Source: a virus. From it: a DNA stretch of 64,000 nt. Position numbers and translations under genes: made by a program. Under the pieces are notes generated by a model. The model did not search any database. It was not told the origin of the DNA and saw only the letters and a list, made by a program, of their open reading frames with translations. The stretch lies in IMG/VR virus record IMGVR_UViG_3300025151_003852, positions 1 through 64,000 of that record; one strand, written 5' to 3'. Shown here piece after piece: positions 60,397-64,000 of this stretch. Numbering within the stretch: the first letter of the stretch is position 1; each line of letters begins with the position of its first letter.

Positions 60397-63300
60397 TTAT
60401 TTTAACTTCCAAGTATCACCATCAAACACCCACTTAAGTACACCGCCGCCTACAACACCTGATGAGATAAAGTTCTCATTAATATTAATAGTGCCGCCGA
60501 TAGCAACGTCTTGTCCTACACCTCCGGCGCCATCTGTGTTATCTGATGTCAATGGACCATCACCAAGGTCATCTCCAACAACACTTTCAACTGTATTATC
60601 TGGTACCCATTCGGTTCCAGTTATAATGGGTGTATAGTCAGTTGTGTAAGGTTCAGTTAGATATGCTGTCCATTCAGTACCCACATACGTTTTTGCAATA
60701 GTTGCTAAAATGTTTGAATATGTTGTGTCGGTGTATTGAGATTTATCTACAGGAATGAAACCGGCTGAGATGGTATCCGTAAAGTAATTGAAGTTAGATT
60801 CGTATGAAGGGGGTGTTCCTGCCAACGTGCCGTCTCCGTTTGCACCAAAAGGATCAGCAAATGAATCTCCAGTAAGTCCTGCATCAGCATAGTTTTGTAA
60901 TGTATTTTCAATATCACTAAACGGATTAGTTTCTGGTTGTATTGTTTCTTCTACTGTAATATTATCGAACAATGTTTCTGCGGCTTTAATTTTGTTTACT
61001 AAGTTTGTGTATGTAGGTGATGATGCGGCCGCTTCATATGCCGCTTCAGCCGCCGCAATTTCGGGTGAACCTGCAGGGAATTTTGTTTGTGCTTCAAACA
61101 GAGCCTTTTGCTTTTGAGCAATTCCTTTAGATAACACACTTAATGTTTGTATATCATTTGACAGTTCTTTTTTAACTTGTAATAAAGCAGTAGCCGCAGT
61201 GATCGCACCTTGAGGTATTTCTCCTAATAAGTTCGGTCTAGGTACAATAGGATCTCCTAACACTCCGTCTATTAAATTTGTAATTTTAGATCGATCATAT
61301 GTATTAACTGCTACTACAGGTAGTTTGATAGTTGAGCCGCCACCTGCTGTTAATGATGATAATGCTGATTGTAGTGCGGCTGATGCTCCTGGACTCAATG
61401 CATTAGATAACGGTCCAGAAGTAGCACCGATCAATTGATCTGTCATAGAGTTGAAACTCTTACTGATTTCCCCTAAAGCAGACTCTCCTGTATATGCTAG
61501 ATTTCCTGCATCAACACCTGAAAATGCTTGTTGACCTAATGTCTGTAATGCACCAGTAACATTATCTATACCGTCTGCTATTGGATTAACTGCGCCGACA
61601 GCATTGTTTACAACTGATCCTGCTAGTTTTTGTCCACCGGGTAATTGACTTACACCCGATGCTACTGTTCCTGCTATTTTTGATTGTAGACCTGCTTGTA
61701 CTTGTGTTGCCGCGGCACTCAGTGTTCCTTGCTGTGTTAAAGTTTCAGGGTTAACTCCAATTGCATTCGTAGCATTGACTGCATCATTAATAGCCGCTAC
61801 AGCAGTTGGGTCACCCGAGGAGACTAGTGCGGCTACTGCACCTGATTGTGATACTGCCGCGCCTGAGAACGCATCAATTGCGCCTGCTCCGACTGCATCT
61901 GCAAGGCCTGTAGAAATAGATGATGTGCTTGGAATATCTAAGCCAGTCATTCCTGCACTTGCTCCTGCTACTGCGGCCGCGGCTGCTCCTGCAGTAGCCG
62001 CTAAATCAACTGGTACGTCAGCAGGTAACACAGGGAAAGAATTTACAATAGACTTAAATGATGAAGCCGATGCCCCTATATTTAGATCGGCGCCTACGCC
62101 CGGTAAGTCAAGCCCACTTTGATTGAGAGTATCTAATGCTGATACGATACCACCTGTAGCACCCGATAAAGCAGATGCTAACATAGCACCCGATCCGCTT
62201 TTCATTTTTGACAAGACTGAAGTTTGTCCTCCAACAGGATTAATGTCTGAACCTTCGACAGCATACTTATTGACAATTGATGACACATCTTTTGCATTTT
62301 CAAAAAGATCACCTTTATCGGCTTTTGTTGTCATTGTACCTTGCACAAGTGCTCCGATTCCTCCTTGAGATTCTTTACCAGATACAACACCTAACTTTTG
62401 CAATACTTTTTGTCCTTTTTGTAAAACTTGTGCACCTGACTTTGCTTGTGCGGCAGATGCACCTGTAAATTGCTCTAATGAATTAATACCTGATTGTCCA
62501 GAGAAGGCTTGAGCAGGCATTACTGAGGCTAATTTATCCGGGTTGATCCATCCTACATTATTTTCTGCTACACCTAAAGCCTGTTCAGTCTTTGAACCTA
62601 TGCCTCCTGCATTAAGACCAATTAAAGTATTAACCATAGTGTCTGCGCCGGGCTTAAGAACACCACCTTGAGCCATCTGAGATGGTGTTTGACCAAACAC
62701 ACCTACAACTGCTGTTGATGCAGTTCCTGTCACATCGTTAACGACATCAGTAATAGCCGCTTGAACTTCATTGCCTGATACCCCGATACCCACACCGAAA
62801 TCAGTACCAGTATCTTGTGCTATGCTACCTAGCATTTGTGCAGTAGCATTTTTATCTAGTGCATCACTGATGCCACCTACTTCATTAATTGATGCGGCTA
62901 TTGAAGGATTTGCTAGTTGAACGGCTCCTCCTAAATCTCCTGCTAAGTCTGAATTTAAACCCGCTATTGTTTCTGTAGGTTCTGCTGGCAGTGAGCCTTC
63001 AGCCGTGGGGTCTACTTGTACATCTGCACCTTGGTTTGCATTCATCCAAGGCATGTGAGCAGGCGCACGTGAAGTAATACTTGGGAGTTTTGCTAATGCG
63101 GCAGCCCAGCCTTTATTATCATCAAATAAAGTATCTGGGTGCATAATGACTTCTATTGGTTCAACTACGTCAGGACTCAAACTAGCCGCACCATCATTTA
63201 AATGTATCTTTGTGCCTTCGTTGTATATTTCAGAGTCAGATTTTATTCCTACTTGACCGACTGCTTCTAATGCAACAGCCGCATCTGCTTTAAATTTTAA

Positions 63301-64000
63301 ATTTTGCAATGCAAAAAGATTGTAATCTTCTCCTACCCTTTGTTTAAATTGTTTGTCTGCATTTAAGTAGGTATCCTCTGATGAATTTATGTTTACGTTT
63401 TTTCCACTGATGTTGACTGTTTCATCTGCATGTAAATTAAGATCACCTTGAGTACGTAAGTTAATAGAGTTTGTACTAAAAACATCTACTGTTCCTTCTT
63501 TACCTAATTCAATATATGATTGTCCATTTGCATGTAGGATAGATAACATTTGTCCGTCATCACTCATCGTTATCTGATGTCCTAATGCTGTACGTAATCT
63601 AATTAACTGGTCTCTACCAATGATGTCTCCATCATCCATAACAAGTGAGTGGCCACCTCGTCTTGTTACTACTCTAAAGTCTTCAGCATCATCTCCTAAT
63701 TTACCTGCAATGTCTTCATCTGTTGCACCACCCATATAAACAGGACGTCCCGGAGTACTAACACCCCAGCCTACTCTACTAGATGCTTCTCTTGTTGCAC
63801 TTGAGCCTATAGGACCTCTATATTTGTCTCTGAGAACACCTTGTTGTTGCATGATAGATGCAGTATAACTATGAACTGGTTTTGCATCTCTTAAATAATT
63901 AACACTATCAGCAATATCTTTGTTATTTGTATTAATATTAGTAGTTGGTAATCTTGCGGCGCCGCCATAGGATGCCGCTTCTGCTCCATTAAGAGTTACA
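60397..64000 (-). CDS. gp5: Baseplate central spike protein, gp5/VgrG-like (5' end outside window)
   Basis: The frame is open to the right edge, so at least 1200 residues are present and the N-terminus is missing. A methionine at 63852 is internal. From there G-H-S-L-V-M-D-D-G, D-Q-L-I-R-L-R-T-A-L-G-H, I-N-L-R-T-Q-G-D-L-N and D-E-T-V-N-I-S-G-K-N form the stacked beta-helix (needle) of gp5C/VgrG proteins at about residues 60-220 of that segment. The next 700 residues are Ala/Gly/Ser-rich low-charge sequence, unlike T4 gp5. No lysozyme domain is visible here; it could lie off the edge. It forms the membrane-piercing spike. Confidence 0.85.
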   Translation of the reverse strand, partial: VTLNGAEAASYGGAARLPTTNINTNNKDIADSVNYLRDAKPVHSYTASIMQQQGVLRDKYRGPIGSSATREASSRVGWGVSTPGRPVYMGGATDEDIAGKLGDDAEDFRVVTRRGGHSLVMDDGDIIGRDQLIRLRTALGHQITMSDDGQMLSILHANGQSYIELGKEGTVDVFSTNSINLRTQGDLNLHADETVNISGKNVNINSSEDTYLNADKQFKQRVGEDYNLFALQNLKFKADAAVALEAVGQVGIKSDSEIYNEGTKIHLNDGAASLSPDVVEPIEVIMHPDTLFDDNKGWAAALAKLPSITSRAPAHMPWMNANQGADVQVDPTAEGSLPAEPTETIAGLNSDLAGDLGGAVQLANPSIAASINEVGGISDALDKNATAQMLGSIAQDTGTDFGVGIGVSGNEVQAAITDVVNDVTGTASTAVVGVFGQTPSQMAQGGVLKPGADTMVNTLIGLNAGGIGSKTEQALGVAENNVGWINPDKLASVMPAQAFSGQSGINSLEQFTGASAAQAKSGAQVLQKGQKVLQKLGVVSGKESQGGIGALVQGTMTTKADKGDLFENAKDVSSIVNKYAVEGSDINPVGGQTSVLSKMKSGSGAMLASALSGATGGIVSALDTLNQSGLDLPGVGADLNIGASASSFKSIVNSFPVLPADVPVDLAATAGAAAAAVAGASAGMTGLDIPSTSSISTGLADAVGAGAIDAFSGAAVSQSGAVAALVSSGDPTAVAAINDAVNATNAIGVNPETLTQQGTLSAAATQVQAGLQSKIAGTVASGVSQLPGGQKLAGSVVNNAVGAVNPIADGIDNVTGALQTLGQQAFSGVDAGNLAYTGESALGEISKSFNSMTDQLIGATSGPLSNALSPGASAALQSALSSLTAGGGSTIKLPVVAVNTYDRSKITNLIDGVLGDPIVPRPNLLGEIPQGAITAATALLQVKKELSNDIQTLSVLSKGIAQKQKALFEAQTKFPAGSPEIAAAEAAYEAAASSPTYTNLVNKIKAAETLFDNITVEETIQPETNPFSDIENTLQNYADAGLTGDSFADPFGANGDGTLAGTPPSYESNFNYFTDTISAGFIPVDKSQYTDTTYSNILATIAKTYVGTEWTAYLTEPYTTDYTPIITGTEWVPDNTVESVVGDDLGDGPLTSDNTDGAGGVGQDVAIGGTININENFISSGVVGGGVLKWVFDGDTWKLK

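Noticed and set aside
61775-62468. Ala/Pro-rich plus-strand frames of 63-115 codons
   Set aside because: They lie opposite the Ala/Gly/Ser-rich part of the spike gene, whose GC-richer codons produce long antisense frames by chance.
1-64000. tRNA genes, integrase, transposase or attachment sites
   Set aside because: No cloverleaf-like segment, recombinase motif or terminal direct repeat was found on reading; a dedicated tRNA scan was not possible.

Overview
The window looks like part of a large T4-like myovirus genome from a marine, AT-rich phage; the host cannot be named from this sequence. The main evidence is a baseplate/tail block at the right end: a gp5-type central spike protein running off the edge, a gp25-type wedge protein, a gp6-type wedge protein, and then a 6429-residue virion protein. 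Gene packing is phage-like: almost every junction is an ATGA or TAATG overlap, intergenic gaps are under about 80 bases, and TATAAATA-like late-promoter boxes lie in several of the few gaps. I found no tRNA, CRISPR array, insertion sequence or integrase.

Layout, right to left along the minus strand. (1) 64000-34200: tail and baseplate genes (gp5-like, gp25-like, gp6-like, the giant protein, a 46-residue protein, three further virion-type proteins). (2) 34160-30780: a conserved-looking small protein, two related GT-A-type glycosyltransferase-like proteins, two small unknowns and a third, different GT-A-like protein. (3) 30784-23900: five radical SAM genes in a coupled run, interrupted by a gene for a secreted DUF481-type outer-membrane beta-barrel. 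(4) 23934-15512: two related glycosyltransferase-like proteins flanking a GDP-mannose 3,5-epimerase, two SGNH hydrolases, a B12-binding radical SAM protein and small genes. (5) 13654-15515 on the plus strand: a four-gene island with an amidinotransferase, two tiny membrane proteins and a 2OG-Fe(II)-type oxygenase. (6) 13580-1 on the minus strand: a second B12-type radical SAM protein, a short DegT-type aminotransferase, an oxygenase-like/glycosyltransferase-like fusion, a PP-loop protein, a third SGNH hydrolase, a NodU/TobZ-type carbamoyltransferase, and a protein of at least 1838 residues built from about 20 copies of an FDFSWHPD-type repeat.

Taken together, roughly 34 kb of accessory DNA next to the baseplate module encodes about seven radical SAM enzymes, three SGNH hydrolases, at least six glycosyltransferase-like proteins, a nucleotide-sugar epimerase, an aminotransferase, an amidinotransferase, a carbamoyltransferase and oxygenases. 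The simplest reading is that the phage makes and attaches an elaborately modified glycan or glycopeptide, on its own fibres or on the host envelope. The chemical product is not deducible from sequence. The giant repeat protein, which shares a domain with one of the glycosyltransferase-like proteins, is the least explained component.
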